Positions 55,795 through 64,000 of a DNA stretch of 64,000 nucleotides are shown here, in pieces. The notes below the pieces were generated by a model. It had not been told where the DNA came from. It made no database searches and saw only the letters and a list, made by a program, of their open reading frames with translations. Origin of the DNA: Iamia majanohamensis (GTDB lineage Bacteria > Actinomycetota > Acidimicrobiia > Acidimicrobiales > Iamiaceae). Each line of letters opens with the position of its first letter. Positions within the stretch are counted from its first letter, which is position 1. Location of the stretch: the NCBI RefSeq assembly GCF_028532485.1, contig NZ_CP116942.1:558001-622000 (forward strand), written 5' to 3'. Both the position numbers and the translations under genes were made by a program.

Positions 55795-57497
55795 GCCGCC
55801 CGGCGGGTCGCGACCCAGTCGTCGACGAGCGAGGCGAGCACGGGCAGGCTGACCGTCGACGAGCCGAGCACCGCGTCGTGGAAGCCCCGGACGTCGAAGC
55901 GGTCGCCCAGGGCCTCGGTGGCCGCGGCCCGGAGGCGGAGGATCTCCCGCTGGCCCACCTTGTAGCTGAGGGCCTGGGCCGGGATGGCGACGTAGCGGTC
56001 GACCTCGACGGTGATCTCGCCCACGCCGATGGGCACGTGCGCCGCCATCTGGTCGATGGCCTGCTGGCGGGTCCACCCGAGGGCGTGCATGCCGGTGTCG
56101 ACCACCAGCCGGCAGGCCCGCCAGGCGTCGTTGACCAGCATGCCGAGGCGGTCGACGTCGGAGGTGTAGAGCCCCATCTCGTCGGCCAGGGCCTCGGTGT
56201 AGAGGGCCCACCCCTCGACGAAGGCGGTGTGGCCCGAGCTGAAGCGCTGGAACGCGGGGAGCTCGGTGAGCTCGGAGGCGATGGCCAGCTGGAGGTGGTG
56301 GCCGGGGATGGCCTCGTGGAAGGCCACCGACGCCGTGTCGGAGCGGTTGCGCTCGCCCAGGTCGTGGGTGTTCACGAAGTAGGCGCCGGGGCGGCTCCCG
56401 TCCGCCGCGGGCGGGAAGTAGTAGGCGCCGGGGGCGTCGGCGGCCAGCCCCTCGGGCACCGGCTTCACCTCGCACGGGCTCTGCGGCAGCCGCCCGAACC
56501 ACGCCCCCATCACCTCGGTCGCCACCGCCACGCAGCGCCGGGCGTCCTCGAGGGGCTCCTCGGGGCGGGCCGGGTCGTAGCGGAGGTCGGGGTCGGTGCG
56601 GAGCCGCTCGAAGATCACCGACCGGTCGGTGGTGCCGAACAGGCGGGACCCGACCTCGGCGATGCGCTCGTCGACGGCGGCCACCTCGTCCAGGCCCACC
56701 TGGTGCACGGCGGCGGGGTCGAGGTCGAGGCCGGTGTGGGACCGGACGAGGAAGCGGTAGAGGTCCTCGCCCCCGGCCACGTGGCCCAGGCCGGGCTCGT
56801 CGTCGCCCCGGGCGTGGGGGAGCAGCTCGTCGCGGAGGGCGGCGCCGTAGCGGGCGAACGCGGGGCGGACCACCTCGGCCGCGGCGGCGCGGAGGTCCTG
56901 GCGCCAGGCGTCCTCGCCGTCCCAGCCCTCGGGGCCGGGGAAGGTGGTGAAGGGGTCCTCGTCGAGGGGGGAGGCCAGGTAGCCGTCGACCTGGTTCAGG
57001 GCCCGGTCGAGCACCAGCCGGGGCGGGGTGCGGCCCGCGGCCAGCCCGGCCCGGAAGCGCGCCACGGCCGTGTCGAGCAGGTCGCCCACCCGCCGGTGGC
57101 GGGTGACCAGGTCGCGGGCGTTCTGCGGCTCGGGCGCGTTGACCTGCGGGGCGGCGGTGAGGAGCCCGGCGTGGATGCCGTCCATCTGGTCGTAGGCCAG
57201 CTCGGTGGTGCGGTGGGCGAGGTGGCCGAGGGCGTCGTCGAGCGTCTCGACCAGGAGGGCCTGGGTGACGGCGTCGGCCCGGCTCTCCGGCGGGGGCAGG
57301 GCGTCGACCCGGGCCCGCAGCTCGCGCCAGGTGCCCTCCTGGCGGGCGTCGGCCTCCACCGACACGTCCTCGATCTCGGCGTCGAAGCGGCGGTCGCCGA
57401 GGAAGGTGGCGTAGCTGGGGCTGACCCGCATCTGGGCCTCCCAGTACTCGTCGGCCAGGGCGCGGACGGGGGTGGACTCGGGCATGGGCCCCATCAT
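55791..57497 (-). CDS. DUF885 family metallopeptidase-like protein
   Basis: A 568-residue DUF885 protein. The zinc motif is 'VAFHEAIPGHHLQLAIASEL' with HExxPGHH, and 'FSSGHTAFVEGWALYTEALA' supplies the distant Glu. Members resemble carboxypeptidase-like M32/M3 folds and have been proposed to be X-Pro or oligopeptide hydrolases. The very start (ATG 57497) has two later ATGs in frame (57494, 57485). It is coupled to the APH-type kinase and follows the TetR gene by 40 bases on the same strand. Confidence 0.88.
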   Translation of the reverse strand: MMGPMPESTPVRALADEYWEAQMRVSPSYATFLGDRRFDAEIEDVSVEADARQEGTWRELRARVDALPPPESRADAVTQALLVETLDDALGHLAHRTTELAYDQMDGIHAGLLTAAPQVNAPEPQNARDLVTRHRRVGDLLDTAVARFRAGLAAGRTPPRLVLDRALNQVDGYLASPLDEDPFTTFPGPEGWDGEDAWRQDLRAAAAEVVRPAFARYGAALRDELLPHARGDDEPGLGHVAGGEDLYRFLVRSHTGLDLDPAAVHQVGLDEVAAVDERIAEVGSRLFGTTDRSVIFERLRTDPDLRYDPARPEEPLEDARRCVAVATEVMGAWFGRLPQSPCEVKPVPEGLAADAPGAYYFPPAADGSRPGAYFVNTHDLGERNRSDTASVAFHEAIPGHHLQLAIASELTELPAFQRFSSGHTAFVEGWALYTEALADEMGLYTSDVDRLGMLVNDAWRACRLVVDTGMHALGWTRQQAIDQMAAHVPIGVGEITVEVDRYVAIPAQALSYKVGQREILRLRAAATEALGDRFDVRGFHDAVLGSSTVSLPVLASLVDDWVATRRAA

Positions 57498-57537
57498 GGC
57501 GCTCGGCGGCGAGCCCCGGGCCCGGTCGTCGGGCGCG

Positions 57538-58137
57538 CTAGGCGGGGGGCTCCGGCGAGGCCCGGACGCCCCGCAGCCCGGCCCACGCCAGGGTGGCGAC
57601 GCGGTGGGCCACGGCGTCGGGGTCGGGGGAGGAGCCGGCCAGGGACTGGCGGCTGGTGACCTCGGCGATGCCGACGATCCCCCGGGCCAGCAGCAGGCGG
57701 TCGTCGTCGGAGAGCCCCTCCACGTCGATGAGCCCGGCGATGGCGTGGGCGAAGGTCTCCTCCACCCGGAGGACGGCCTCGGTGAGCTCGCCGTCGCGCC
57801 GGGTGTCGGCGCTGAACAGGAGGCGGTAGGCGTCGCGGTGCTCGGTCACGAACCGGAAGTAGACGCGGAAGCCGGCCTCGACCTGCTCGCGGGGGGAGTC
57901 CACGTCCGCGGTGGCCTTGACCACCGCGCTCTCCAGGCGGTCGGCGACGTCGTCGACCAGCTCCAGGTACAGGGCCCGCTTCGACCGGAAGTGCTGGTAG
58001 AGGACGGGCTTGGTGACCCCGGCGGCCTCGGCCACCCGGTCCATGGAGACCCCGCTGAAGCCCTGCTCGGCGAACTCGGCCAGGGCGATGTCGAGCAGCT
58101 GCCGCCGACGGGCGGCGGCGGGGAGGCGGGCGGCCAC
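57538..58137 (-). CDS. TetR-family transcriptional regulator
   Basis: A 199-residue regulator with HTH 'IALAEFAEQGFSGVSMDRVA' and 'EAAGVTKPVLYQHFRSKRAL', then a helical domain with 'YFRFVTEHRDAYRLLFSADT' typical of the TetR_C_33 group. GTG start. The DUF885-kinase pair follows it on the same strand, so it may head that operon. Confidence 0.9.
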   Translation of the reverse strand: MAARLPAAARRRQLLDIALAEFAEQGFSGVSMDRVAEAAGVTKPVLYQHFRSKRALYLELVDDVADRLESAVVKATADVDSPREQVEAGFRVYFRFVTEHRDAYRLLFSADTRRDGELTEAVLRVEETFAHAIAGLIDVEGLSDDDRLLLARGIVGIAEVTSRQSLAGSSPDPDAVAHRVATLAWAGLRGVRASPEPPA

Positions 58138-58186
58138 CGACAGACGCTAGCCCCGGTGGGCGGGCGGGAGCCCGTGGCCCGACGCG

Positions 58187-58298
58187 ACCCCGCCCGACCG
58201 GTGGCGGTCGGGCGGGGTGGGCGCCCCGTGCGGGGCGGCGTGTCCGGGCGGGCTCGGATCCCGGGGGCGGGGGGAGGGGGTGACCCCGGGATCCGAGC
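58187..58298. terminator. Three consecutive strong hairpins
   Basis: Hairpin A: ACCCCGCCCGACCG/CGGTCGGGCGGGGT (58187-58200 with 58205-58218). Hairpin B: CGCCCCG/CGGGGCG (58222-58228 with 58231-58237). Hairpin C: GCTCGGATCCCGGGG with its complement (58252-58266 with 58284-58298). All arms are perfect. They lie behind the minus-strand alcohol dehydrogenase stop (58310) and before the TetR gene, so they most likely end the dehydrogenase transcript. Confidence 0.75.
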
Positions 58299-58309
58299 GC
58301 CGCCGCGGT

Positions 58310-59413
58310 CTAGTGGGTGTGACGGATGACGGACCGGGCGACCTCGCCCGACTCCATGGCCTCGAAGGCCCCGTTCACATCCTCGATCGCGATCTCGCGG
58401 CTGATCAGCTCGTCGAGCTTGAGGTCCCCATCCTGCCAGAGCGAGATGAGCTTGGGAACATCCCTCTGCACGTCGGCCGAGCCGTACCAGCACCCCTTCA
58501 CGGTCTTGTTCAGGTACAGGAAGGTGAAGGCGGCGTTGAGCTCGAGCACGACGTCCATGCGCGGCACGCCGACGATGACGGCCTCGCCGCCGGGGCGGAG
58601 CACGTCGATGGCGGCCATGATCGTCGGCTGCAGGCCGATGACCTCGAAGGACACGTTGACGCCCTTCTCGGTGAGGGCCATCACCTGGCCGACGGTGTCG
58701 CCGTCGTCGGGGTTCACCAGGTCGGTGGCGCCGAACTGCTTGGCCATGTCGAGCTTGGAGGCGAACTTGTCGACGGCGATGATCCGCTCGGCGCCGGCGA
58801 TGCGGGCCCCCTGGATCACGTTGAGCCCCACGCCGCCGCAGCCGATGACGGCGACGGTGTCACCGGGCTGGATCGATGCGGTGTTGAGCGCCGCGCCCAC
58901 GCCGGTCAGCACCCCGCACCCGATGAGGGCGGCGATGTCGAGGGGCACGTCCTCGGCGATCTTGACCACGCTGATCTCCGGGACGACGGCGACCTCGCCG
59001 AAGGTGCCCAGGCACGCCATCTGGTGCAGGGCCCCGTCGGGGGTGGAGAGGCGGGTGGTGCCGTCGAGCAGGCCGCCGGCGGCCTGCATGGCCGCCTTCT
59101 CGCAGAGGAAGGGCTGGCCGCGCCGGCAGGCCGAGCACTCGCCGCAGCGCGGCACGAACGACAGGACCACGTGGTCGCCCTCGGCCACCGAGGCGACGCC
59201 CTCGCCCACGGCCTCGACGACCCCGGCGCCCTCGTGGCCCAGCACGATCGGCGTGGGCAGGGGGATGGTGCCGTTCTGGACCGACAGGTCGGAGTGGCAC
59301 ACGCCCGAGGCCTCGACCCGCACCCGGACCTCGCCCGGACCCGGATCGGCGATGTCGATGTCGTCGCGGACCTCGAGGTCGGATCCGACGCCGGTGAGGA
59401 CTGCCGTCTTCAT
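58310..59413 (-). CDS. Class III-like zinc alcohol dehydrogenase
   Basis: A 367-residue medium-chain dehydrogenase of the glutathione/mycothiol-dependent formaldehyde dehydrogenase class. Catalytic zinc ligands C39 ('GVCHSD') and H60-E61, structural zinc cysteines C90, C93, C96, C104, third ligand in 'LIGCGVLTGVGAALN', Rossmann 'VIGCGGVGLNVIQGARIAGA'. It could be mycothiol- or NDMA-dependent, as in actinobacteria. ATG 59413 has GGAGG five bases upstream. Codons are slightly less GC-rich than the neighbours, a sign of high expression. Divergent from the esterase gene. Confidence 0.92.
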   Translation of the reverse strand: MKTAVLTGVGSDLEVRDDIDIADPGPGEVRVRVEASGVCHSDLSVQNGTIPLPTPIVLGHEGAGVVEAVGEGVASVAEGDHVVLSFVPRCGECSACRRGQPFLCEKAAMQAAGGLLDGTTRLSTPDGALHQMACLGTFGEVAVVPEISVVKIAEDVPLDIAALIGCGVLTGVGAALNTASIQPGDTVAVIGCGGVGLNVIQGARIAGAERIIAVDKFASKLDMAKQFGATDLVNPDDGDTVGQVMALTEKGVNVSFEVIGLQPTIMAAIDVLRPGGEAVIVGVPRMDVVLELNAAFTFLYLNKTVKGCWYGSADVQRDVPKLISLWQDGDLKLDELISREIAIEDVNGAFEAMESGEVARSVIRHTH

Positions 59414-59530
59414 GGGGGCCTCCGGGGCAGGTGGTGTGGAGGAGACAGTAGGGCACGGAACTGACCCACCGGTCAAGTCCCGATCCCCGGGCCTGCGTAC
59501 CATGACCGCACGCCACCTCCGGAGGTCCCC

Positions 59531-60469
59531 GTGCCCGTCGTCGCCGAGATCCAGGTCCTGCTCGACCAGCTCGCAGGCAACCCCGTCGACTTCTCGTCGA
59601 TCACCCCGACCGAGATGCGCACGCTGATGCGCCTCCTGTCCGACGCCGACGAGAAGGTGGCGGTGGGCTCGGTCGAGGACCGGACCATCCCCGGCCCGGC
59701 GGGGGAGGTGCCGGTGCGGGTGTACCGACCCGAGGGGGCACCCGGGCCGGCCCCGATCCTGGTCTGGTACCACGGCGGCGGTTGGGTGATCGGCGACCTG
59801 GAGACCACCGACGGCGCCGCCCGCTCCTTCTGCCACGGCGCCGGCGCGGTGGTCGTGTCGGTCGACTACCGCCTGGCCCCGGAGCACCCGTTCCCGGCCG
59901 GCCCCGAGGATGCGTGGGCCGCGCTCACCTGGGTGGCCGACCACGCCGGCGAGGTGGGTGGCGACCCGGCCCGCATCGCCGTCGGGGGCGACTCCGCCGG
60001 GGGCAACCTGGCCGCCCTGGTGGCCCTGCGGGCGCGCGACGAGGGCGGGCCCGCCCTGGTGCACCAGCTGCTGGCCTACCCCTCGGTCGACCTGGCCATG
60101 GGCCACCCGTCGATCGAGGAGAACGGCGAGGGCTACTTCCTCACCAAGGCGTCGATGGAGTGGTTCCGGCTCCACTACCTGGGGGCCGAGCGGGAGCACG
60201 GCGACCCGACCAGCCCCGAGGTGTCGCCCCTCCGGGCCGACGACCTCTCCGGGGTGGCCCCGGCCCAGGTGCTCACGGCCGAGTACGACCCGCTGCGCGA
60301 CGAGGGCGAGGCCTATGCGGTGCGCCTGGCCGAGGCCGGGGTGGCGGTCGACCTGGTGCCCCACCCGGGGCTGGTGCACGGCTTCCTCGGCTTCGGGACG
60401 CTGTCGCCCGACGCCGCCGCGGCCACCGAGGGCGCCGTCCAGCGCCTCCGCCAGGCCCTCACGGCCTGA
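59531..60469 (+). CDS. Alpha/beta hydrolase, hormone-sensitive lipase family
   Basis: A 312-residue esterase/lipase. The oxyanion motif 'HGGGW' (81-85), nucleophile S155 in 'GGDSAGGN', acid Asp in 'AEYDPLRDEG' and His in 'LVHGFLGF' are all visible. These enzymes cleave short-chain esters. The GTG start has GGAGG five bases upstream. It is divergent from the class III-like dehydrogenase. Confidence 0.93.
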   Translation: MPVVAEIQVLLDQLAGNPVDFSSITPTEMRTLMRLLSDADEKVAVGSVEDRTIPGPAGEVPVRVYRPEGAPGPAPILVWYHGGGWVIGDLETTDGAARSFCHGAGAVVVSVDYRLAPEHPFPAGPEDAWAALTWVADHAGEVGGDPARIAVGGDSAGGNLAALVALRARDEGGPALVHQLLAYPSVDLAMGHPSIEENGEGYFLTKASMEWFRLHYLGAEREHGDPTSPEVSPLRADDLSGVAPAQVLTAEYDPLRDEGEAYAVRLAEAGVAVDLVPHPGLVHGFLGFGTLSPDAAAATEGAVQRLRQALTA

Positions 60470-60478
60470 GCCCGGCTC

Positions 60479-60880
60479 CTACCAGCTGTCCTCGCGGTCG
60501 GCCCGGTCGGCGGCGCGCACGGCGTAGCCGAACACGATGGAGGGGGCGAGCACGATCGAGCCCACCACCAGGCAGGCCACGATCAGGGCGACCACCCAGG
60601 GCTCCAGGCCCACCACGAAGCCGACCAGGAACGCGACCACGGCGAGACCGAAGAGGCCGTAGCCGACCTTCTGGCCCACATCGACCCACCCGGCGATGCG
60701 GCGCCGTCGGGCGATGACCGGGTCGGTCGCGGCCGCCTCGCGCCGGGGGTCGGGGTCGGGGGCGGCCACCGCGACAGCCTGCCGGTCGGCCCCCTCCCCC
60801 CGCCACCCGAGCGCGTGCCGTCCCACCCTCGAGGTGGCACGCGTCCGCCACCGGATCCCGTCGTGCTCGCGTGCCGGCAC
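60479..60880 (-). CDS. Small membrane protein of unknown function
   Basis: About 133 residues with a charged N-terminus and two membrane helices ('VGYGLFGLAVVAFLVGFVVG' and 'WVVALIVACLVVGSIVLAPS'), ending in 'VFGYAVRAADRADREDSW'. No family recognised. The GTG start is doubtful; a start nearer residue 50 would fit the ordered region better. Nine bases separate its stop from that of the convergent esterase. Confidence 0.6.
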   Translation of the reverse strand: MPAREHDGIRWRTRATSRVGRHALGWRGEGADRQAVAVAAPDPDPRREAAATDPVIARRRRIAGWVDVGQKVGYGLFGLAVVAFLVGFVVGLEPWVVALIVACLVVGSIVLAPSIVFGYAVRAADRADREDSW

Positions 60881-60907
60881 GAGATCTCCGCCGCTCGGGG
60901 CGGGGGG

Positions 60908-61930
60908 TCAGGTCGCGGGGCGGGTGGGCCCGGTGGACCCCGGGTCGGTGAGGTCGGTGATGAGCCGGTAGCGGTCGGGCAGGCGGTACTGGGCGAAGTT
61001 GAAGACGGTGCGCTTGTAGTCCCAGCAGCGGTCGAGGTCGACCAGGGCCAGCACCAGCTCGTCGTCCTCGGTCGTGGCCCGGGCCACGACCTCCCCGCCG
61101 GGGGAGATGATCTGGCTCTCGGCCAGCGACCACACCCCCTCCTCCACGCCGCCCTTGGCCACGCCCACCACCCAGGTGCCGTTCTGGTAGGCGCCGGCCG
61201 CCATCACCAACGTGTTGTGGTGGCCGGCGAGGCGGTCCTGGCCCGGGTCGGGGGCGTAGTGGATCGGCGTGTTGTAGCCGATGAGCACCAGCTCCACGCC
61301 TTGGAGGCCGAGGACCCGGTAGGTCTCGGGCCAGCGCCGGTCGTTGCAGGTGGCCGAGCCCACGATGCCCCCGAAGGCCTCGTGGACCTCGAAGCCGGGA
61401 CCGGGCTCGAAGTAGCGCCGCTCGAGGTGCTGGAAGGCGCGCCACGGCTCCTCGTCGGCGTGGCCGGGCACGTGCACCTTGCGGTAGCGGCTGACGATGC
61501 GGCCGTCGCGCTCGACGAGGATCGCGGTGTTGTAGCGGTGGCCGTCGGGGGTGAGCTCGGCGTAGCCCAGCTGGAACCCCACCCCGAGGCGGGCGGCCTC
61601 GTCGAAGAGGACCTTGGTCTCGGGGCCGGGCATCTCGGTCTCGAAGAAGGCGTCGAGCTCGGCGTCGTCGTCGATCACGTAGCGGGGGAAGAACGTGGTG
61701 AGGGCCAGCTCCGGGAACACGACCAGCTCCGCGCCCCGGTGGGCCGCGCCCCGCAGCAGCGACAGCAGCCGCTCGACCACCTCGGCCCGGGGGGCGTCGC
61801 GGGCGACGGGGCCCATCTGGGCCGCGGCCACCACCACCTCCCGGGGGAAGGTCCCGCTCAGGCGCCGGGACGACAGGCCCCCGGCGGCCCGGGACCAGCT
61901 CGGCGTCGTCTCCCCCGGCTCGACGGTCAC
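60908..61930 (-). CDS. Nitrilase-superfamily N-carbamoyl amidohydrolase
   Basis: A 340-residue carbon-nitrogen hydrolase with the Glu-Lys-Cys triad E74 ('VFPELALTTFF'), K151 ('YRKVHVPG') and C195 ('GSATCNDRRWPETYRVLGLQ'). The CNDRRWPET segment is characteristic of D-N-carbamoylases that act on N-carbamoyl-D-amino acids. GTG 61930 overlaps the M20 gene stop by four bases. In the operon it would release ammonia and CO2 from a carbamoylated product. Confidence 0.9.
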   Translation of the reverse strand: MTVEPGETTPSWSRAAGGLSSRRLSGTFPREVVVAAAQMGPVARDAPRAEVVERLLSLLRGAAHRGAELVVFPELALTTFFPRYVIDDDAELDAFFETEMPGPETKVLFDEAARLGVGFQLGYAELTPDGHRYNTAILVERDGRIVSRYRKVHVPGHADEEPWRAFQHLERRYFEPGPGFEVHEAFGGIVGSATCNDRRWPETYRVLGLQGVELVLIGYNTPIHYAPDPGQDRLAGHHNTLVMAAGAYQNGTWVVGVAKGGVEEGVWSLAESQIISPGGEVVARATTEDDELVLALVDLDRCWDYKRTVFNFAQYRLPDRYRLITDLTDPGSTGPTRPAT

Positions 61931-63198
61931 GCCGGGCCCGCCCCGTCGGACCACGGGTCGTCCTCGGTGGCCAGCTGCACCAGCACGTCGAACAGGACCC
62001 CGGCGCCGGCCTCCAGGTCGGCGGGCAGGGTGTGCTCGTCGGGGTTGTGGCTGATGCCGTCGACGCTGGGCGTGAACACCATCGCGGTGGGGCACACCCG
62101 GGCCAGCATCTGGGCGTCGTGGCCGGCGCCCGAGGGCATCCGGCGCACGGAGTGGCCCCGGGCCCGCGCCGTGCGCTCCACCCGGTCGACCATCCCGGCG
62201 TCGAACTCCACGGGGGCGAACCGGGCCAGGGACCGACGCTCCACGGTGACGCCCTCGGTCGCGGCCAGCGCGTCGGCCCGGGCCGCGAAGGCCTCCTCCG
62301 CGGCGCGCAGGGCGTCGTCGTCGGTGTGGCGGAGGTCGACGGTGAAGGTGGCCCGGGCCGGCACCACGTTCACCAGGTTGGGGTGCAGCTCGACCCGGCC
62401 CACGGTGGCCACCTGCGGGGGACCGGCCTCGTCGGCCAGCTCCCGCACGAACACGGCCAGGGCGGCGGCCACGTAGGCCGGGTCGTGGCGGTGGTCCATG
62501 GGCGTGGTGCCGGCGTGGTTGGACTGGCCGGTGACGGTGACCTCCTGCCAGGAGATGCCCTGCACCCCGGTGACGGCACCGATGGTGTCACCCTCGGCCT
62601 CGAGCACCGGGCCCTGCTCGATGTGGAGCTCGACGAAGGCGGCCGGGGGGCGGGCGGGGCACGGGAGGGGGCCGACGTAGCCGATGCGCTCGAGCTCGTC
62701 GCCGACAACCGCGCCGTCGACGGCGACGGTGTCGAGCGCCTCCTCGAGGGGGAGGCCGCCGACGTAGACGAGGCTGCCGAACATGTCGGGGGCGAAGCGG
62801 CTGCCCTCCTCGCCGGTGAAGAAGGCGACGGCCACCGGGCGGGCCAGCTCGAGGCCGGAGGTGATGATGGTCTCGACCGCCTCCAGCCCGGCGAGCACCC
62901 CGAGGTTCCCGTCGTAGCGGCCGCCGGTGCGGACGGTGTCGATGTGCGAGCCGGTGAGGACGGGCGCCTCGGTGGCGTCGGCCGGCCAGGTGCCCACCAC
63001 GTTGCCGATGCCGTCGACGTCGACCCGGAGGCCCAGCTCCCGCATCCACGACACGACCAGGTCGCGACCCTCCCGGTCGGCGTCGGTGAGCGCCAGGCGG
63101 GAGCAGCCACCGTCGCCGGTGTCGCCGATGCGGGCCAGCTCGGCCAGGCGGGCCTCCAGCCGGGGCCAGGAGATCGCCGGCGCGTCGGTGTCGGTCAC
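61927..63198 (-). CDS. M20-family N-carbamoyl-L-amino acid hydrolase / allantoate amidohydrolase
   Basis: A 423-residue zinc hydrolase of the hydantoinase/carbamoylase group. Metal-binding 'TGSHIDTV', 'YDGNLGVLAG', 'TGEEGSRF' and 'ELHIEQGPVLE' are in place, and 'GQSNHAGTTPMDHRHDP' marks the dimerisation domain used for substrate selection. Allantoate amidohydrolase, ureidoglycolate hydrolase and L-carbamoylase cannot be told apart here. GTG 63198 overlaps the upstream stop by four bases, so three genes are coupled. Confidence 0.92.
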   Translation of the reverse strand: MTDTDAPAISWPRLEARLAELARIGDTGDGGCSRLALTDADREGRDLVVSWMRELGLRVDVDGIGNVVGTWPADATEAPVLTGSHIDTVRTGGRYDGNLGVLAGLEAVETIITSGLELARPVAVAFFTGEEGSRFAPDMFGSLVYVGGLPLEEALDTVAVDGAVVGDELERIGYVGPLPCPARPPAAFVELHIEQGPVLEAEGDTIGAVTGVQGISWQEVTVTGQSNHAGTTPMDHRHDPAYVAAALAVFVRELADEAGPPQVATVGRVELHPNLVNVVPARATFTVDLRHTDDDALRAAEEAFAARADALAATEGVTVERRSLARFAPVEFDAGMVDRVERTARARGHSVRRMPSGAGHDAQMLARVCPTAMVFTPSVDGISHNPDEHTLPADLEAGAGVLFDVLVQLATEDDPWSDGAGPA

Positions 63199-64000
63199 CC
63201 CTCCTCCCCGTCCCCGGCGTCGCCGACCCCGGCCACCGCCGCCGGGGCCATGGGCACCCGGGTGAGGGGGCGGCCGGTGGCGGCGCGGACGGCGGCGACC
63301 ACGGCCGGGGTGGAGGAGATCACCGGGGGCTCGCCCACGCCCTTGGCGCCGAAGGGCGCGTCGGGCTCGGGCACCTCGACCCAGTCGACCACCACCTCGG
63401 GCACGTCGAGGGTGGTGGGGATCAGGTAGTCGGTGAAGGAGGCGTTGCGGGGCGCGCCGTCGGCCAGCACCACCTCCTCCATGGTGGCCAGGCCCACGCC
63501 CTGGGAGATGCCCCCCTCGACCTGGCCCAGGGCGGCGGTGGGGTTGAGCACGCGCCCCGCGTCCTGGGCGGTGGCGACCTGCACGACCCGGACGAGGCCG
63601 AGGTCGGGGTCGACGTCGACCACGGCGCGGTGGGCGGCGCAGGCCATGGACACGTGGGCGTCGCCCTGGCCGTCGGCGTCGAGGGGGAAGGTCGTGCGGT
63701 GCTGGAACCGCACCGAGGCCTCCACCGGCTCCTCGGCGGTGACCGCGGCCAGGGACAGGTCGACGGGGACGGCCCCGCCGTCGCTCACCACCCGCCCGGC
63801 CCGCAGGCGCAGGTCGGCCTCGGCCGCCCCGGTGGCCGCCGCCACCCGGGCCACCACCTCGGCCCGCACCTCGCGGCAGGCCTTCTCCACCGCCCCGCCC
63901 GACATCCAGGTCTGGCGGCTGGCCGAGGTGGAGCCGGCCGAGCCGATGGCGGTGTCGGCCGGGGCGAGGAGGACGTCGTCGACGCCGAGCACCTCGCGGG
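63195..64000 (-). CDS. Xanthine dehydrogenase-family molybdopterin subunit, C-terminal part (5' end outside window)
   Basis: The 268 visible residues belong to the large molybdenum subunit of the xanthine oxidase family: 'GSAGSTSASRQTWMSGGAVE', 'GQGDAHVSMACAAHRAVVDV', 'VVQVATAQDAGRVLNPTAAL', 'GQVEGGISQGVGLATMEEV' and 'PDAPFGAKGVGEPPVISSTP'. The catalytic glutamate is in 'AKGVGEPP'. The frame is open to the right edge. As first gene of the coupled operon it suggests oxidation of a purine or related heterocycle upstream of the carbamoyl hydrolases. Confidence 0.92.
   Translation of the reverse strand, partial: REVLGVDDVLLAPADTAIGSAGSTSASRQTWMSGGAVEKACREVRAEVVARVAAATGAAEADLRLRAGRVVSDGGAVPVDLSLAAVTAEEPVEASVRFQHRTTFPLDADGQGDAHVSMACAAHRAVVDVDPDLGLVRVVQVATAQDAGRVLNPTAALGQVEGGISQGVGLATMEEVVLADGAPRNASFTDYLIPTTLDVPEVVVDWVEVPEPDAPFGAKGVGEPPVISSTPAVVAAVRAATGRPLTRVPMAPAAVAGVGDAGDGEEG

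Overview
This 64 kb window is chromosomal DNA of a very GC-rich actinobacterium, most likely from the Acidimicrobiia (Iamia-like), although no rRNA is present to fix the taxonomy. The inference rests on GC-rich third codon positions, frequent GTG starts and 4-base GTGA overlaps, TAnnnT-type -10 boxes lying right against start codons, a leuA with an actinobacterial leucine leader peptide, an F420-dependent LLM oxidoreductase, a TIGR03086-type protein and an MPT70/83-like fasciclin protein. I see no tRNA or rRNA genes, insertion sequences, phage genes or CRISPR array. The window begins inside a GGDEF-type gene and ends inside a molybdenum hydroxylase gene.

Layout. 0-3 kb: degenerate GGDEF protein, leuA with a complete leader-peptide attenuator, OsmC peroxidase. 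3-11 kb: a minus-strand run LLM oxidoreductase > AddB-like nuclease > AddA-like helicase-nuclease. 11-18 kb: MFS transporter, SDR, haem-binding protein, AidB-like dehydrogenase, zinc alcohol dehydrogenase, cupin protein. 18-25 kb: FKBP lipoprotein, TetR, J-domain protein, MscS channel, then a GTGA-coupled pair of membrane coiled-coil proteins of which the second carries a GH43 beta-propeller, and a DUF1353 membrane protein. 25-31 kb: valS, a TIGR03086-type protein divergent from an AraC-type regulator, and a divergent cysS. 31-37 kb: a sigma-like membrane protein, an acyl-CoA dehydrogenase whose 3' end is tandemly duplicated, GGDEF cyclase, SDR, TetR with two operators.

37-45.6 kb is the most coherent accessory block: GntR regulator, aldehyde dehydrogenase, D-2-hydroxyacid dehydrogenase, amidase, class III aminotransferase, DUF3830 protein and two maleate isomerase/Asp-Glu racemase-family proteins. 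Two intergenic regions of this block share the palindrome ATTGTCGACAAT (18 bp perfect in one case), so it looks like one GntR regulon for breakdown of an amide/amino/hydroxy acid whose identity the sequence does not reveal.

45.6-48.5 kb: a PMR1-like P-type ATPase preceded by a promoter, a yybP-ykoY (Mn2+) riboswitch candidate and a hairpin that would hide its ribosome-binding site. 48.5-58 kb: arylsulfotransferase-like lipoprotein, Tat-exported beta-helix protein, fasciclin lipoprotein and sulfite-oxidase-like molybdoenzyme, phosphotransferase, DUF885 peptidase, TetR. 58-64 kb: three strong hairpins, class III-like alcohol dehydrogenase, HSL-family esterase, and a translationally coupled minus-strand operon of molybdenum hydroxylase > M20 N-carbamoyl amidohydrolase > nitrilase-family carbamoylase, consistent with purine/hydantoin/N-carbamoyl compound catabolism.

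I found no plainly new defence or mobile system. The best candidates for undescribed biology are the GntR regulon, the coiled-coil/GH43 pair, the sigma-like membrane protein and the Mn2+ riboswitch with its translational switch.
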